From Pictodentalium vernedei (lineage: Eukaryota; Mollusca; Scaphopoda; Dentaliida; Dentaliidae), in contig CM062291.1 in assembly GCA_031216915.1 (NCBI GenBank), forward strand, positions 30,123,023 to 30,187,022: a stretch of 64,000 bases of DNA. Reading direction: 5' to 3'. Made by a program: the position numbers and the translations under genes. The notes under the pieces are model-generated. The model saw only the letters and a list, made by a program, of their open reading frames with translations. It was not told the DNA's origin and made no database searches. Every line of letters begins with the position of its first letter. The first letter of the stretch is position 1. Positions 10,221 through 20,992 of the stretch are shown here, piece after piece.

Positions 10221-10685
10221 TTGGTACTCTGGAACCCCTAATCCAATTGGAATATAATACGATCGCCGTGGGCTGGCCACTTTCCACGGGTTTGCAATAT
10301 TCCCGTGGACTTATTAATATTAGATTTCAAACACTAATTACCGGAATAATCTCCAAAAATGTAATTAATGGAGCATGTAATTAATAAAAAATTTGCTGAT
10401 GATGATTTTTATTACCTGGTAAACGCAGACGTGGACATCGCTGCGCATGCGTGGATTACAACCAGTCCACGGCGGCTGTACTGTAACTCCATGGAGAGAC
10501 AAAACAATAGTGATATGCAAGCCAATAGACCAGTATTTGATTTCTACAGAAATTTGATGAGTTTTATTTTTTTCTGAAAAAAAAATATCGAATTGCCACT
10601 CTGTACTCTTATTCCGCCCAGTTCTGTCATTGGGTTTGGAATATTTTTCTACTCTGTACTCTTATTCTGCCCAGTATACTTATTT

Positions 10686-11316
10686 CAGGGTTCCTGAAGC
10701 GAAATGAACAATAAATTCAAGGACTTTCAAGGCCCTTTTCAACATATAATCAAGGATTTTCAAGGACCGACAGAACTCCCAATTCAAGAACTTTCGAGGA
10801 CTCGATCCATTAAAACAATTATCGTATACAATTAAAAACAGTCACTCTATTAATAACCATAAATTTTCGACCACATGGTCTTTATCAAGTGGAATACATT
10901 CTTTAATTTTTTTACCACATGGCCTTTATCAAGTGGAATACATTCGTTATTTTTTTTACCACATGACCTTTATCAAATGGAATACATCCTTTAATTTTTT
11001 GACCACATGGCCTTTATGAAGTGGAATACACCCTTTTGATGTATTCCACTTGATGAAGGCCATGTGGTCGAAAAGTTGTGGTTATTAATAGAGTGATTTT
11101 GTTTTTTAATCCCTTTGGAGGATATTTAATTTGAAGAATTACCGTATATACATGTATTGTAGTTTAGGCACCCGCTCATTACCGCAGCCTCACAATTTTC
11201 AAGCACTTTTAAGCACTTTCTGGGACTGATAGGCAAATTTAAGGACTTTCCAGTCCTTAGATCTTGATTTTCAAATTCAAGGACTTTCAAGATTTTCAAG
11301 GACCACAGGAACTCTG
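10686..11316. mobile_element. hAT-like element with an amplified hairpin
   Basis: The ends read CAGGGTTCCTG and CAGGAACTCTG, with TTATTT on both flanks. Subterminal regions are rich in TTCAAGGACTTTCAAGG on one side and its variants on the other. The interior is the inverted repeat and 44-bp array at 10842-11096. No transposase is seen. Confidence 0.55.
10842..11096. repeat. Inverted repeat with 44-bp tandem units
   Basis: The outer arms TCACTCTATTAATAACC and its complement pair up. The left arm's inner part (ACCACATGGCCTTTATCAAG) is repeated four times, starting at 10871, 10915, 10959 and 11003, each 44 bp apart. The right arm has it once. Confidence 0.9.
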
Positions 11317-11339
11317 TTATTTGGATCCCTAGAGCAAGT

Positions 11340-11429
11340 CATTATCGTAATATTAACGGTAGAAGTCACAGCAACTGATTGTCGGAACTTCAGCCGTATT
11401 TTAACATTTTAACAGTAATTTTTACAGTG
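11340..11429. mobile_element. CACTA-like right-end fragment
   Basis: Ends AACAGTAATTTTTACAGTG, matching the terminus of the element at 601-1415, with CGTAATATTAACGGT upstream. The left end was not found. Confidence 0.4.
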
Positions 11430-11459
11430 TAGTCCGGGCAGGAGTTAATCACATTACTT

Positions 11460-12990
11460 TATTCCAACTCTATAATGTGTCTTTTGTAAAATACAAGAAT
11501 GGTGTGGGTGTTGGGGAGGGGGTGGGGTGTATGTCTGAGTTCACTGGAATACCACATTATTGATATGCTTCAGCTCTTGATGTTTCTCTTGTACCACACA
11601 AGGATGGGAGCACATTCATGAGTTATTTTGAAAGCATGCCGCGCTATTATTTTAGAACTCTTGTTTGTTGTTAATTATAGGATGGGACTAGGTTGCATGA
11701 GTTCTTTTCCATCTCGATGATGTTTCTCTTGTAAAAGACAGGGATGGGAATAGTATACTTGAGTTCAATGGAATACACATTGTTATATTTCAAGTCATGA
11801 TGTTTTTCTTGTAAAACTTGTGTGGTGTGCATGAAAAATGGAATGCGGTCCAAATACCACACTGTTATATTTCGACCCACGATGTTTTTCTTGTAAAACT
11901 GGGGTGGTCCGATCCAAATACCACATTGTTATATTTCAGCCCATGATGTTTCTCTTGTAAAACTGGTCCGATCCAAATACCACATTGTTATATTTCAGCT
12001 CGTTATGTTTCTCTTGTAAAACTGGTCCGATCCAAAATACCACATTGTTATATTTCAGCCCATGATGTTTCTCTTGTAAAACGGGTGCGGTGTGCGTGAA
12101 GACACCGGAATACGGTCCCAATTTCACATTGTTAAATTTCAACTCATGATGTTTCTCTTGTAAAACTGGTCCGATCCAGATACCACATTGTTATATTTCA
12201 GCTCGTTATCTTTCTCTTGTAAAACTGGTCCGATCCAAATACCACATTTTTATATTTCAACTCATGATGTTTCTCTTGTAAAACTGGTCCGATCCAAATA
12301 CCACATTTTTATATTTCAACTCATGATGTTTCTCTTGTAAAACTGGTCCGATCCAAATACCACATTTTTATATTTCAACTCATGATGTTTCTCTTTTAAA
12401 ACAGATCTGGTGTTCGAGAAGACACTGGATATGGTCCAAACACCACACTATTATATTTCCATTCATGATGTTTCTCTTGTATAGTAGGTGTGGTATGCGT
12501 GAAGACACTGGAATACGGTCCAAAAACCACATTATTATTTTTCAACACCTGTTGTTTCTTTTGTAAAACGGATATGATATGCGTGAAGACACCGCAATAC
12601 GGTTCAAATACCACATTGACATTGTTCAACTCATGATATTTCTCTTGTAAAATTGTGGTGGTCCGATCCGAATACCACATTGTTATATTTCAACAAATGA
12701 TGTTCCTCAAAGTGGGGGTGGTGTGCATAAAAATACTGTAATACGATCCAAATACCATTGTTATATTTCAAATCATGATGTTTTTCTTATAAAATGGGAG
12801 TGGTCCAATCCAAATACCACATTGCAATATTTCAACTCATGGTGTTTCTCTTGTAAAATGGTGGTATGCATGAAATCACCTGATAGACCCACTTTGTTAC
12901 ATTCCAACTCTCTATATTTCTCAATTAAAACACAGGGATGGGAGTGATAAGCATTAGTTCATTGGAATGCCATATTGTTCTATTTCAACC
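11460..12990. repeat. Degenerate tandem array, about 58-120 bp units
   Basis: Units contain CCAAATACCACATTGTTATA, then TTTCAACTCATGATG and TTTCTCTTGTAAAAC. Short units (about 58 bp) lack, and long units carry, a GGTGTGGTGTGCGTGAAGAC segment. Copies at 12150-12400 are nearly identical, so local homogenisation is recent there. Open frames across it are by-products. Confidence 0.9.
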
Positions 12991-13066
12991 ACAGACCACT
13001 GTAAAACTGGATTGCTGTAACGTTTATCGGTCACATATAGAAAACTGTCTCAACGACAACTACCCT

Positions 13067-13094
13067 GGGGGGGGGGGGGGGGGGGGGGGGGGGG
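13067..13094 (+). repeat. Poly-G run of 28
   Basis: An uninterrupted run of 28 G, the longest in the window, lies just past the tandem array. Its exact length is likely to be unstable. Confidence 0.95.
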
Positions 13095-13296
13095 AGCGGA
13101 TGTTGCTTTACAAAACAATGCCCAACAACAATAAATTTCCCCAAAATACAAATTGAATATTTTGGACATATTTTAGTTATTGTTGACAAAAACCAAGGCG
13201 TCGAGACTGGAAAGTTGACGCCGCGTAACTGGTCTTCGTGCCAGATAAGCATCTTGGTTGATCAAGTCAAAGCCAATACACTGTGACTGCAGTCGC

Positions 13297-13418
13297 AACG
13301 CAATGACTCCTCCCATTGATAACGTCTGATGACGTGAAAGCTGTTACGCTGTGACTACAGTCACAGCGTAACAGCTTTCACGTCATCAGATGTTATCGAT
13401 GGGAGGAGTTATTGCGTT
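13297..13418. repeat. Near-perfect palindrome, arms about 60 bp
   Basis: The arms run from AACGCAATGACTCCTCCC on the left to its near-complement on the right. The centre is GCTGTGACTACAGTCACAGC. Only a few mismatches separate the arms. Confidence 0.9.
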
Positions 13419-13539
13419 CACTGACCTGAAGCCATCTTGGGTTGGGGGAGGGGGGGGGGCTGAATTACGACGTTTTTCGCTGACGTTTCAGCAATCCAGT
13501 TGTATAGAAATCAGTGAGTCCAGCGAACGTTTTTCTGTT

Positions 13540-13840
13540 GTAAAACACACTGACAAAAATGATATACTTGAAATCACCGGAAAACCAAATTATTAAAATC
13601 GATCTCATGAGATTTATTTTTTGAAACATAAGAATGGCAGTGGTTTTTATGAGTTCACTGGAATACCACATTGCTGTCTTTCATCTACCGATTTTTCTGG
13701 TTATACACAGCGATGAGAGTGACATACACGTACAAGGGTTCATCAGAGACCCATATTACTATATCCCAACTCATGATGTTGTTTTTGAAACACTATGGTA
13801 TGAGTGGTATACATGGATTCACTGGAATACGCCTGTGGTA
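13540..13840. repeat. Outlying diverged units of the 11.5-13 kb array
   Basis: GAGTTCACTGGAATACCACATT and CAACTCATGATGTT-type motifs reappear after the hairpin. The array was therefore interrupted, or decayed in the middle. Confidence 0.65.
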
Positions 13841-14336
13841 GGCATCGTGATTAATGAGATGTAGGCTACAAATTATAATCCCATCTTCTTCCGATAGTAC
13901 ACGTAAGCAGCTGGAACTGGGCTTCTGATAAATGTGTATGGCGACTGGATTCTTTCATAACTTCCAAAATAGATAAAGATGTCAGTGTGTGAAGTTATAG
14001 CGTGACAAATTTACCACAAGAGAATCATTAATCAAGAAACTACATTAAAATTTGCTTATAGTGTGCCTTAAACAATTGAGTTGATGTATAAAACATATCT
14101 GAAACTGGCCGTATATCTATCTATCTATCTGCCGTATCAAAGTCATTACTAGCTCATGCCTCTATAAGTTGTCAAGAGAGGTTTACTAATCTCACCCCTG
14201 GGAGTGCTACTGCCGTGAGATGCGAAATAAATTACTATTAACCATTTCCATGCTGGGAAATTGAGTAGAAGCGTTCGAAGCACAATAACCCGCCCACCCC
14301 CATTATAGAGAAAAATTACACAGAGGAAATTTTCCG
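13841..14336. other. Intergenic, no gene seen
   Basis: Unique AT-rich sequence with a short (TATC)n run at about 14112-14130. Confidence 0.4.
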
Positions 14337-14557
14337 TTAACCCTTTACCCAACGTAACGGCCAAAACTGGTTAGCTCTATTCGCAAAAATCGCCAATTAA
14401 TTTTCTGTATTTTTTCATTTTTTGTCTCAAAAACATAGGTTATGACCCCTCGTTGGAACGAGCTCGTCGAGCTCGTTCCAACGAGGGGTCATTAGTTATT
14501 CAAGATTTTTTTTTTTTTGCAAGTGTCGTCTGCTTTTCATGTTAGGTAAAGGGTTGA
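14337..14557 (+). mobile_element. piggyBac-type MITE, family 1, internal deletion
   Basis: The left end is TTAACCCTTTACCCAACGT and the right end GGTAAAGGGTTGA. The core hairpin carries the G allele on both arms (CCTCGTTGG/CCAACGAGG). About 30 bp of the right arm after the core is missing, joining GGTCATTAGTTATTC. Confidence 0.88.
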
Positions 14558-14585
14558 AATTACGGCAGATGCATTAATAATAAAT

Positions 14586-15060
14586 CTTCGGCCTTCCGCT
14601 GATTTGCCGCGGCCCTCTGACGAGAAGGTCTACATTAACCCAGCAGTGTCCCGGGTATTCCTCCCCTTATCTCCCATCATTCAGTCAAAAACTGTTTCCT
14701 AATTTCCCCCATTGGCGCCTTCTCGATCTCCCAAACTATAAAATTGACCCCTTTCCTCATGTCATTCCGCATCCAATTATCCTTCATGCTTCCCTCTCAT
14801 TTTTCTATTAGTTTCTCAAAGAGTCTTGTTCTACTTGGCAAATATTTGAGGCATTCTAAAATGTAATGTTCCAGGGTCTCCGTTACACCTAAGTTACACA
14901 TTTGGCACACTTTTTCCTTGCCTTTCCAGATTCACCCCCTCAACGCCAGTGACTAGGATCTCACTTTGAACAACAATGACCCCAGAATGATCCATCCAGG
15001 TACTCCTCAAAAGCTGGCACATTTTTTTTTATATAACCCGTCTAAAGAACTCTTGTTCAT
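14586..15060 (-). pseudogene. LINE 3' end with C-terminal CCHC finger
   Basis: On the minus strand it encodes CQMCNLGVTETLEHYILEC, the C-x2-C-x9-H-x4-C finger that closes many LINE reverse-transcriptase proteins. Stops interrupt the following sequence. It is 5'-truncated and ends in an ATT-rich tail after GCCGCGGCAAATCAGC. It is homologous to the copies at 5396 and 49058. Confidence 0.8.
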
Positions 15061-15134
15061 CGTAACCATCTGCCTTTACTTCAACCTTAAATTTTACGGC
15101 AATCACTTCTACGGCTTAGTTTCATAATATGTAA

Positions 15135-15187
15135 TTAAAATCTTTAACATGCAGGCATACGGCTGCAGGTTAAAGATGTTGATTGGA
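15135..15187. repeat. CTGCAGCC-family hairpin, imperfect
   Basis: Arms ATCTTTAACATGCAG and CTGCAGGTTAAAGAT, with GATTGG on the right. It is related to the hairpins at 2762 and 9751. Confidence 0.6.
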
Positions 15188-15195
15188 CTACTTTG

Positions 15196-15257
15196 TATAA
15201 CATTTTCTTAAGCTTAATTGTTTTACAAGGATTAGCGAACAAGTTATGCAAGTTCTA
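15196..15257 (-). mobile_element. 3' end of second SINE family
   Basis: The reverse complement reads ACTTGCATAACTTGTTCGC then TAATCCTTGTAAAACAAT, as at the 3' end of the copy at 18852-19217. The rest is absent, possibly replaced by the neighbouring MITE. Confidence 0.65.
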
Positions 15258-15510
15258 TTAACCTTTTACCTAACATGAAAAGCAGACGACACTTGCAAAA
15301 AAAATTCTTCAATAACTAATTTTCATCATTTTTTTGTCTCAAAAACATAGGTTATGACCCCTCATTGGAACGAGCTCGACGTGCTCGTTCCAATGAGGGG
15401 TCATAACCTATGTTTTTGAGATAAAAAATGAAAAAAATAATGAAACTTAATTGGCGATTTTTGAGAATAGCGCTGGCTGGTTTTGGCCGTTACGCTCAGT
15501 AAAGGGTTAA
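15258..15510 (-). mobile_element. piggyBac-type MITE, family 1
   Basis: TTAA at 15258-15261 and 15507-15510. The left arm carries AAAGCAGACGACACTTGC. The core hairpin carries the A allele on both arms (CCTCATTGG/CCAATGAGG). Confidence 0.92.
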
Positions 15511-15612
15511 CGCCTCTCCTTGACCGAAACGCGCAGGTGTGTAGGACAAACTTCGTAGCGGCATCTCGTGGCCTCGTTCGTCACGAATACTACGAAGGGA
15601 TCTTGAGCCTGC

Positions 15613-15852
15613 ATGAAATGTGTCTCTCATCGCACAGAGAGAGAGCTTGGCACACGCTTTGCATTGCTATTTCCTGTTACCACAGAAAACAACCACTATT
15701 TCATTTCCTGGAGTCCCCACGAGGAATCTTATGCCGGATATGGTACTCCAATAGACAACGTCTCTATATTTTGTGGGGAACGTGCACAGTGTGCAATCCA
15801 CCTTATCTCACCCTCGCCCATGAACTCACGCTTGAGCAATTTCTGGCTCTAA
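15613..15852 (+). CDS. Possible orphan exon, 79 codons, unrecognised
   Basis: This open frame, outside any repeat I recognise, encodes a protein-like segment (GTRFALLFPVTTENNHYFIS, and FCGERAQCAIHLISP further on). It has two cysteines and balanced composition. I do not recognise the family, and no splice sites or partner exons are convincing. An overlapping 130-codon frame runs from 15483 but starts inside the MITE end. It may simply be a chance open frame. Confidence 0.15.
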   Translation: MKCVSHRTERELGTRFALLFPVTTENNHYFISWSPHEESYAGYGTPIDNVSIFCGERAQCAIHLISPSPMNSRLSNFWL

Positions 15853-16659
15853 CCCAGGTTGTGATGTATATTTGAGGAAGACACTCTAGTTTGCGTGTCA
15901 GTGAACCAATTTTACAGAACTGATACAAGTTGAACACACTCAAAGCAACTTAAATCAACAATAACGCTGGACTGTAGGGTAAACATATCATAAATCTTAA
16001 CTGATTCGTGTACTGATGCCTCCTCTGATCGACGACTGACAGTTTTTCCTTTGTGCGGAGGAATTTTACGTACTGCATTGAAAGGATCAAATGCCTGTGT
16101 TTAAACCAGCCATTATCCTAGTTGTAAAGAGAGATCTGCAGTGATGTTAATGCCGGGTTTTGGAATTGCATTATTAGACCAATTGAAGACTTGTTGTGAT
16201 TAAATTGAAGATCCTTCGAAAATAATAACATTCAGTCCATGAACGCAATTACATCCAATCCATTGCTGCGAACAAGTATTGCTTCAAATATCCAGACGAA
16301 AGCTTTCAATAGATAATTCAATTTACGTGTTAGACATTATGAAGTCTTTAACAAAACGTACTTCTCATTAAAAAAGCTTTGTTACGTGATCTGATCTTTT
16401 CCTGGCCACAGAACTCGTGCTTTAAACACGGTAAATCGCGATCATATTAAGTACGTTCCTGACGTAGTACCAGTTGTATTCTTGCGCGAAACTTGAACCC
16501 TGACCTCGGGTCGTCTATTTTCTTTTTGTACGCTTCGTTTTTGCAGTACCTTTCCAGTGAATCCGAGTGCAAAGTATTTCCTGCATGTGCAGGCGAGTGT
16601 TTGTGAGGTCGTGGAAGTGAGAAAACAACAAGGTTGATGACTGGCGAGCAGACGCTCTT
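15853..16659. other. Intergenic, no gene seen
   Basis: Unique sequence. Short open frames near 16442-16710 on the minus strand run into the hAT-like element and look like chance. Confidence 0.4.
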
Positions 16660-16667
16660 CTGAGTAC

Positions 16668-17288
16668 AAGAGCTGAAACAGTTTAGGGGTTTTCTTGATC
16701 GACTAATCACGTGGATTAACCTTGGTTAACCGATTAATCACTTATCCAAATAGATATCTGAATAATCGCCATGCCGTTGATGATTTACAGCATGAACCCT
16801 TCACCCAACGTAACAAACAAAGCCGACCAGGTATATATACAAAAATCTCCATTCAAATTTATCATGTTTTCAATTTTTGTCTCAAAAACATAGCTTATGA
16901 CCCCCCATTGGAACGAGCTCGTTGAGCTCGTTCCAATGAGGGGTCATAGGCTATCTTTTTTTTAATTCATGAATTTATTCTGCAAGTGTCGACTGCTACC
17001 CGCAATGGGTAAAGGGTTAAGAATGACCATTTCCAGCCACTCATACAGTATGATGATCATGCAAGTAAACAAGTATGTCAGCAAGTAACTTGCATGCTTT
17101 ACTCTGTCTCATGTAATTGATGTGGGTCAGTGTGACAACGTTTGCCTGTTTTGGAGCAAGTTTGTTCCTTTGTTGACCCATATAAAACATTAGTTCAAAA
17201 GTAACAGGTAATCGATCAATTACTTTTTGGATCGATCAAGATGTTGATCATTGATTAATCGATTAATCGGTTAACCGTTTCAGCTCTA
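16668..17288. mobile_element. hAT-like element with a nested MITE
   Basis: The termini AAGAGCTGAAACAG and its counterpart CGTTTCAGCTCTA pair. A perfect 8-bp duplication CTGAGTAC lies at 16660-16667 and 17289-17296, the hAT signature. Subterminal regions repeat TTAATCGATTAATCG-type motifs. A piggyBac-type MITE is nested at 16793-17020. Confidence 0.88.
16793..17020 (+). mobile_element. piggyBac-type MITE, family 1, nested
   Basis: The left end (TGAACCCTTCACCC) is slightly mutated and the right end is GGTAAAGGGTTAA. The core hairpin carries the A allele on both arms. It sits inside the hAT-like element, so it is the younger insertion. Confidence 0.88.
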
Positions 17289-17403
17289 CTGAGTACGATG
17301 GTATCTTTTGTCTAACCTACGTGTCTCATATATTTCTCATTTCACCTCTTCTCTTGTGTTTTCCTTTTTCTGCTTCCTTTCTTATTGCCCACTTCACAAA
17401 AAA

Positions 17404-17485
17404 TTTAAAAAATAATGAAAATTAATTGGCGATTTTTGAGAATAGTGCTGGCCGATTTTGGCCGTTACGTTAGGTAAAGGGTTAA
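17404..17485 (-). mobile_element. piggyBac-type MITE, one end only
   Basis: Only the end from ATGAAAATTAATTGGCGAT to GGTAAAGGGTTAA remains. Its terminal TTAA is shared with the 5S-derived head of the next SINE, which naturally contains GTTAAGC. The core and the other end are gone. Confidence 0.8.
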
Positions 17486-17818
17486 GCAACGTCGAGCCCG
17501 GTTAATCCTCAGATGGGTGACCGTCTGAGCGATCGAATCGGACTCCCGCGTTGTGTCCTTGGGCAAGGCACTTAACCCCCATTGTCCACATGGGGGCAGG
17601 ATGACGCCGTGTAGTGAGGCATACTGCACGTCGATGGTACGCATGTCTTCAACCAATCTAACCCTGCCCCTGCTACAGTGCAGAGTTACGATGTTGGGGG
17701 GCTGGCAGATGCTCGTCGTTGCTCGGTGGTTCTCTCCGGGTACTCCGGCTTCCTACACCCGTAAAACTGTCACGGTCATGATTAGTCATTGTGCATAAGT
17801 AGTGACCTTAAACACCAA

Positions 17819-17850
<32 letters not shown>
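17482..17850 (+). mobile_element. 5S rRNA-headed SINE, 5' end lost at a MITE
   Basis: Begins TTAAGCAACGTCGAGCCCGG, followed by 5S-like CAGATGGGTGACCGTCTG. The shared SINE body, tail A and (ATAA)n then follow. It is the second 5S-headed copy in the window. The first part of its head is missing exactly at the TTAA of the adjoining MITE end. Confidence 0.88.
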
Positions 17851-17866
17851 CACTTGGTAGAGATTG

Positions 17867-17930
17867 TTTTACTATAAATTTACATGAAAATGGTCTTCAA
17901 GACCATTTTCATGTAAATTTATAGTAAAAA
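17867..17930. repeat. Perfect palindrome, 30-bp arms
   Basis: Arms ATAAATTTACATGAAAATGG and its complement, centred on TCTTCAAGA. A half-arm (AAATTTACATGAAAATGGTC) recurs at about 60298-60318. Confidence 0.9.
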
Positions 17931-18460
17931 AAAAATTCAGCCTTTTGATAATAAATTAGCTGAAATCAGCTAAATAGCTGAACTCTCTCATCCCTGCTTT
18001 ATTTTGTATTGATGCCATTGATGTTTTCTCAACAGTTATATGCTTCTTAATTGGACCTACCCCACCCAATAATTTCAGGAGTGATAACTTCATCGAAAGT
18101 CGATTTTCATGATGAGATAAACCAGGGATGTAGAATAACCTAAGATTGCTGCTTCCATCACTATAAAAATGCGACAGAAACGCGTGTGAACACCAACATT
18201 AACCATCATAATCGTGGTAATGAGGTTGTAACATGGCCGATGTCACGTTCTATTGTGACAACAAACGTGACACCTATCATGCACCGTAGTAGGACACAGG
18301 ACTGCACGATATTCAAAACTGAATACCGGTATCGGTATTCAAAAAAAAATACCGCAGTATACCGGTATATCGAAAACTGTTCAGATATATGAACACAAGT
18401 ACCACAATCGGGACTCGAGGCATCACAGTCGGAACCAATTAGCATGCCTTGATGATGCGG

Positions 18461-18709
18461 TTCAAAAAATCTCTACCCAACGTAAGACGATATCAAAATT
18501 TATTATTTTCAAAATTAGTTTTTCAGATTTTCCCCAGATTTCAACAAAACTATATCATGTGACCCCTCATTGGAACGAGCTCGACGAGCTCGTTCCAATG
18601 AGGGGTCACATGATATAGCTTTGTTGAAATTTTTGAAAATTATTTTTTCAACTGCTGAATTTGTATATTACGAGGGCACAAGCAGACGATTCATTGGATA
18701 AAGGGATAA
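18461..18709 (+). mobile_element. piggyBac-type MITE, CATATCATG subfamily
   Basis: The ends are decayed (CTCTACCCAACGTAAGACG and GGATAAAGGGATAA). The core hairpin has arms ATATCATGTGACCCCTC, with the A allele on both arms. Its outer stem differs from family 1 (ATCATGTGACC instead of GGTTATGACC). Confidence 0.8.
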
Positions 18710-18851
18710 TATTATTCATTCGGGGATACAATTAAAAAACTCAATCTTGAAAATCAAAATTGTGGGTAAATAAACAATGACGATAAACCGATATTTTTGT
18801 AATTACACCGGTATTCAAACGATATTGGTTTGAATACCGGTATATATCGGT

Positions 18852-19217
18852 GGTGGCCGAGTGGATAAGTGCGCTGGTCTCTCATGCCAGAGGTCCCGGG
18901 ATCGATCCCCGGTCGGGGAAAGTTCTCGAGGTGTCCGAACACTCTCTGTCACTCTCTGTCAGCATCAATTGTGGGGTTGATGCTGTCACAGCGTATCGTC
19001 CTATCGGGTGGGGACGTGAAATGGCTGTCCTCTGTGCGGAGAGAGACACACTCCGTGCAGGCTAAAGATCCCTTCGTAGTATTCGAGAAGAGCTAGGCCA
19101 CGAAGTTGCCGCTATGAATGTCATCCCACACACCTACGCCATCAGGCCAAGGAGAGGCGTTAATATAAGTTGCATAACTTGTTCGCCAATCCTTGTAAAA
19201 CAAATAAGATTAAATAA
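18852..19217 (+). mobile_element. Second SINE family, full-length, tRNA-Ser/Leu-like head
   Basis: The head GGTGGCCGAGTGGATAAG with B-box GGGATCGATCC resembles a class II tRNA. The body is unrelated to the main SINE family. It ends GCCAATCCTTGTAAAACAAA and a short ATAAA tail. A 10-bp ATATATCGGT flanks it at 18842-18851 and 19218-19227. Confidence 0.88.
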
Positions 19218-19251
19218 ATATATCGGTTTATCGATATACCGTGCAGCCCTA

Positions 19252-19684
19252 GTAAGACATCGCTTTCTGTTCTATATTTTGCTCCACCAAATTCAACCTT
19301 GACATAATAATGCCGTTGCCTAACATAAATAATAATAATGATGAACACTGCACGATTGGTAGCTGTCGTGTCAGTAGTGATTTTACAGGTAAACGGTGGA
19401 AGGTTAAGAAGTCATCAAGAAAATCAACACAAAACTGTGATTCAGTTCTGGGATTACCAGGAATTGTGTTCGTAGTAGTACAAACTCAGACATGAAGAAC
19501 AAACATACGCTTATCTCTCGAAATAATGAATTTCCCTGAGTAAACAGACAACTGATAACACAGATCGTTTATCTGTAGTGAAATGTCTGAAAGTTCCGTT
19601 TCGCGTCACCTGCAGAACACAATACGAGTCCAAATTGCTTTCTGAGAGATTGGTTTCAAAATATTAGCTGTAGGTTCTGACCGA
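19252..19684. other. Intergenic, no gene seen
   Basis: Unique sequence between the hAT-like element and the next dispersed repeat. Confidence 0.4.
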
Positions 19685-20330
19685 AGAGATCCACACGGCC
19701 CATTGTGTCTGCACACAGATTACATTCGCAAAACACCAGCCGATTGCGTCCGCAGGCATGCAATAGGCTTGCGTTTTGCGGACATAATCGGCTTGTGGGC
19801 CCATTTTGTTTGTGCTTGGTGGACGCGACTGGGCCGAGGTCTGCTTGTAAACACAATGAAAGGCCGCCCGGCCACACGGCCCCCGAAAAAAGTGTGCAAT
19901 TCGAGGTATTTGAAAAAAAATGAATTTTTCGAATTCGAAAAAAAGGACATAACTCTGGCAAAAAAGTCGTACCACACCTGTATTGTACGATGAGACATCT
20001 ACATACCAAATTTCATTTGATTTGGCCCAATGTATTTAAAGTTATCGTGGGGAAACAAAAAAAATGAATTTTTGAAGTCGAAAAAGGGGCATAACTTTGG
20101 CCAAAAAAATTTGTCGAACCGCACCCCAATTCGAACTTCACCTGTATTTTATGTTGATACACCTACATCCAAATTTCATTTGACTTGGCCAACTATAACT
20201 AAAGTTATCATCGGGAAACCAATGCGGGACGGACGGACGGACGCACGCACTCACCCACACCGTCTATTTTAATAGTCCCCCGAAAACTCTGACAACTAGC
20301 TTGCCTTTTGCGGACGTAATCGGCTTGAGA
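19685..20330 (+). repeat. Dispersed repeat with duplicated CATAACTNTGGC unit
   Basis: Two copies of a roughly 140-bp unit (GACATAACTCTGGCAAAAAA, then CAAATTTCATTTGATTTGGC; and GGCATAACTTTGGCCAAAAA, then AATTTCATTTGACTTGGCC) are followed by a (GGAC)n run. Segments TTTTGCGGACATAATCGG and TTTTGCGGACGTAATCGG bracket it. A relative (GGGCCATAACTCCAAG) lies at 60917. The pattern resembles a retroelement 3' region, but the family is not identified. Confidence 0.6.
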
Positions 20331-20992
20331 AACCGCACCCTGGCAACAGTCGGTGTCGACAAACCCTCTTGAAACAATGGGCAACGTTTCAATATAACTC
20401 TATGTTCAAATCGGGCAGTGCATCCTCCAAATTCTAGATGGAACACAACTCTTCGTTCAAGATTGTGTCACCTTGGCCACCTGGCTGATTACCCTGTCCA
20501 GACATTGAAACAAATTTAGCGTTACGTCACAATTCATACTCTGTTTAATGGAAGCCAGGCCTTGGAGCTCATATGCTCAACAGGCTAGGTCTCAAATTGC
20601 ACATGTCGAACGAATTGTTTCGATTACAGGGTTACATACCTGCACTGTTTACAATGCAGACGTGAGATTCTGACTTTAACTTTGACAATTTTATGGCAAC
20701 TATTCATAGTTTTCATCGGTTTGGACTTCTCGTTTGTTGATTATTCAGGGAACTTATGCCACTTTTGGTTCATTTATAGTTTTGCCTATTTTCTTGGTGG
20801 ACGAATGTTTCCAAATTTTCAAGGTATATTTTCAATACATATATACTGAAAACTGAGTTTAATTTCACCACCATTACCTGACATACAGGTCAAAGCATCC
20901 TGTTGTTTCATTCTGGGAATATGGGACTTGAAATTGGAGTATCCCAATTCTCACTAATTCTTTCTTTATCAGCTTTATTGGAACTTTCACCA
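20331..20992. other. Intergenic, no gene seen
   Basis: Unique AT-rich sequence. Confidence 0.4.

Larger units (their letters stand above)
18297..19251. mobile_element. hAT-like element holding a MITE and a SINE
   Basis: The ends CAGGACTGCACGATAT and ATACCGTGCAGCCCTA are inverted. The flanks GTAGGACA and GTAAGACA match at 7 of 8 bases. Subterminal ACCGGTAT repeats lie on both sides. Two younger insertions sit inside it: a piggyBac-type MITE (18461-18709) and a SINE (18852-19217). Confidence 0.82.
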
